From: Deltaproteobacteria bacterium | GTDB lineage: Bacteria > Desulfobacterota_B > Binatia > UBA9968 | Direction: 5' to 3' | NCBI GenBank assembly: GCA_027297485.1 | Contig: JAPUHZ010000038.1 | Location: 1-5,322, forward strand | Length of the DNA: 5,322 nucleotides | Shown: piece by piece, positions 5,127-5,322 of the stretch | Layout of the letters: each line of letters begins with the position of its first letter | Numbering within the stretch: position 1 is the first letter of the stretch | Translations under genes and position numbers: made by a program | The notes under the pieces: model-generated | Told to the model about the DNA's origin: nothing | The model's database searches: none | The model's input: the letters and a program-made list of their open reading frames with translations, nothing else

Positions 5127-5322
5127 ATGAAATCAGATGGGACTAAAACACTTTTTACTGTTCTGGTTATTGAGGACCATCCTGACCAGAGAGAGCTTTT
5201 AGAGCTCGTACTACAGCGAGAGGGCTATCGTGTCATTACTGCAGGGAACGGAGAGGAGGCCCTAGAAAAACTTGCGAAGGAGCCGGTGGACATCGCTCTT
5301 TCGGATATCATGATGCCCAAGA
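5127..5322 (+). CDS. Response regulator, N-terminal receiver domain (runs off right edge)
   Basis: The first 65 residues form the start of a CheY-like receiver domain. After a short polar lead, the first strand TVLVIEDHPDQRELL supplies the acidic pair E16-D17. The segment REGYRVITAGNGEEALEKL is the usual second strand and helix. SDIMMPK carries the phospho-acceptor Asp60. The gene is cut there, so the output domain is unseen; an NtrC-type activator, a DNA-binding regulator or a hybrid protein are all possible. GGAGG (5114-5118) lies eight bases before the ATG at 5127. Two further in-frame ATGs at 5109 and 5112 lie at or before that site and are less likely. It is oriented away from flp, separated by two sigma-54-like sites and an activator-type site array. 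That makes a role in pilus regulation plausible but unproven. Confidence 0.9.
   Translation, partial: MKSDGTKTLFTVLVIEDHPDQRELLELVLQREGYRVITAGNGEEALEKLAKEPVDIALSDIMMPK

Noticed and set aside
4727..5146. Two plus-strand frames (4727-4915 and 4919-5146) before the response regulator
   Set aside because: They start at GTG and TTG without ribosome binding sites, and the second overlaps the response-regulator start in another frame.
1..5322. CRISPR array, rRNA or tRNA genes
   Set aside because: No regularly spaced identical repeats and no conserved RNA gene signatures were seen on either strand.

Overview
The window carries part of a Tad/Flp (tight-adherence, type IVc) pilus locus on the minus strand. 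The start of a response-regulator gene lies on the plus strand at the right edge. The base composition is moderate and coding is dense. The order is flp, cpaA, cpaB, cpaC, cpaE with no cpaD between cpaC and cpaE, which argues for a Gram-negative, outer-membrane-bearing bacterium outside the classical alphaproteobacterial type. Deltaproteobacterial-grade lineages, Nitrospirota or NC10-like lineages would all fit. The sequence does not allow a firm taxonomic call.

Layout, read in the direction of minus-strand transcription (right to left). A small Flp pilin gene (4195-4374) has a near-consensus sigma-54 promoter (4449-4465). Upstream of that promoter is an array of TGTCA/TGACA half-sites (4537-4632) that looks like an enhancer for a sigma-54 activator. 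After flp comes about 550 bp without a convincing gene. It holds a long GC-rich stem-loop (4073-4117), a strong sigma-70-type promoter (3906-3933), and a structured leader resembling a divergent cyclic-di-GMP-I (GEMM-I) riboswitch (3756-3840). A perfect 12-bp hairpin (3725-3755) follows at once. Then come the prepilin peptidase cpaA/tadV (3096-3644), cpaB/rcpC (2180-3010), the secretin cpaC/rcpA (579-2153) and the N-terminal part of cpaE/tadZ (1-489), which runs off the left edge.

How the parts fit: Flp is the pilin subunit, CpaA removes its leader peptide, CpaC forms the outer-membrane channel, CpaB is the periplasmic partner of that channel, and CpaE/TadZ is the ParA-like protein that localises the machine. 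The regulatory signals suggest split control. The abundant pilin would be under sigma-54 and an activator, while the assembly genes would be under a housekeeping promoter with a nucleotide-sensing leader. The response regulator starting at 5127 is truncated after its phospho-acceptor Asp, so its output domain is unknown. A weaker sigma-54-like site (4754-4770) points towards it, so the enhancer array may serve both directions.

The 480 bp before the response regulator hold no convincing gene, but they do hold one copy of a 28-nt repeat whose other copy forms part of the hairpin in the cpaA leader.
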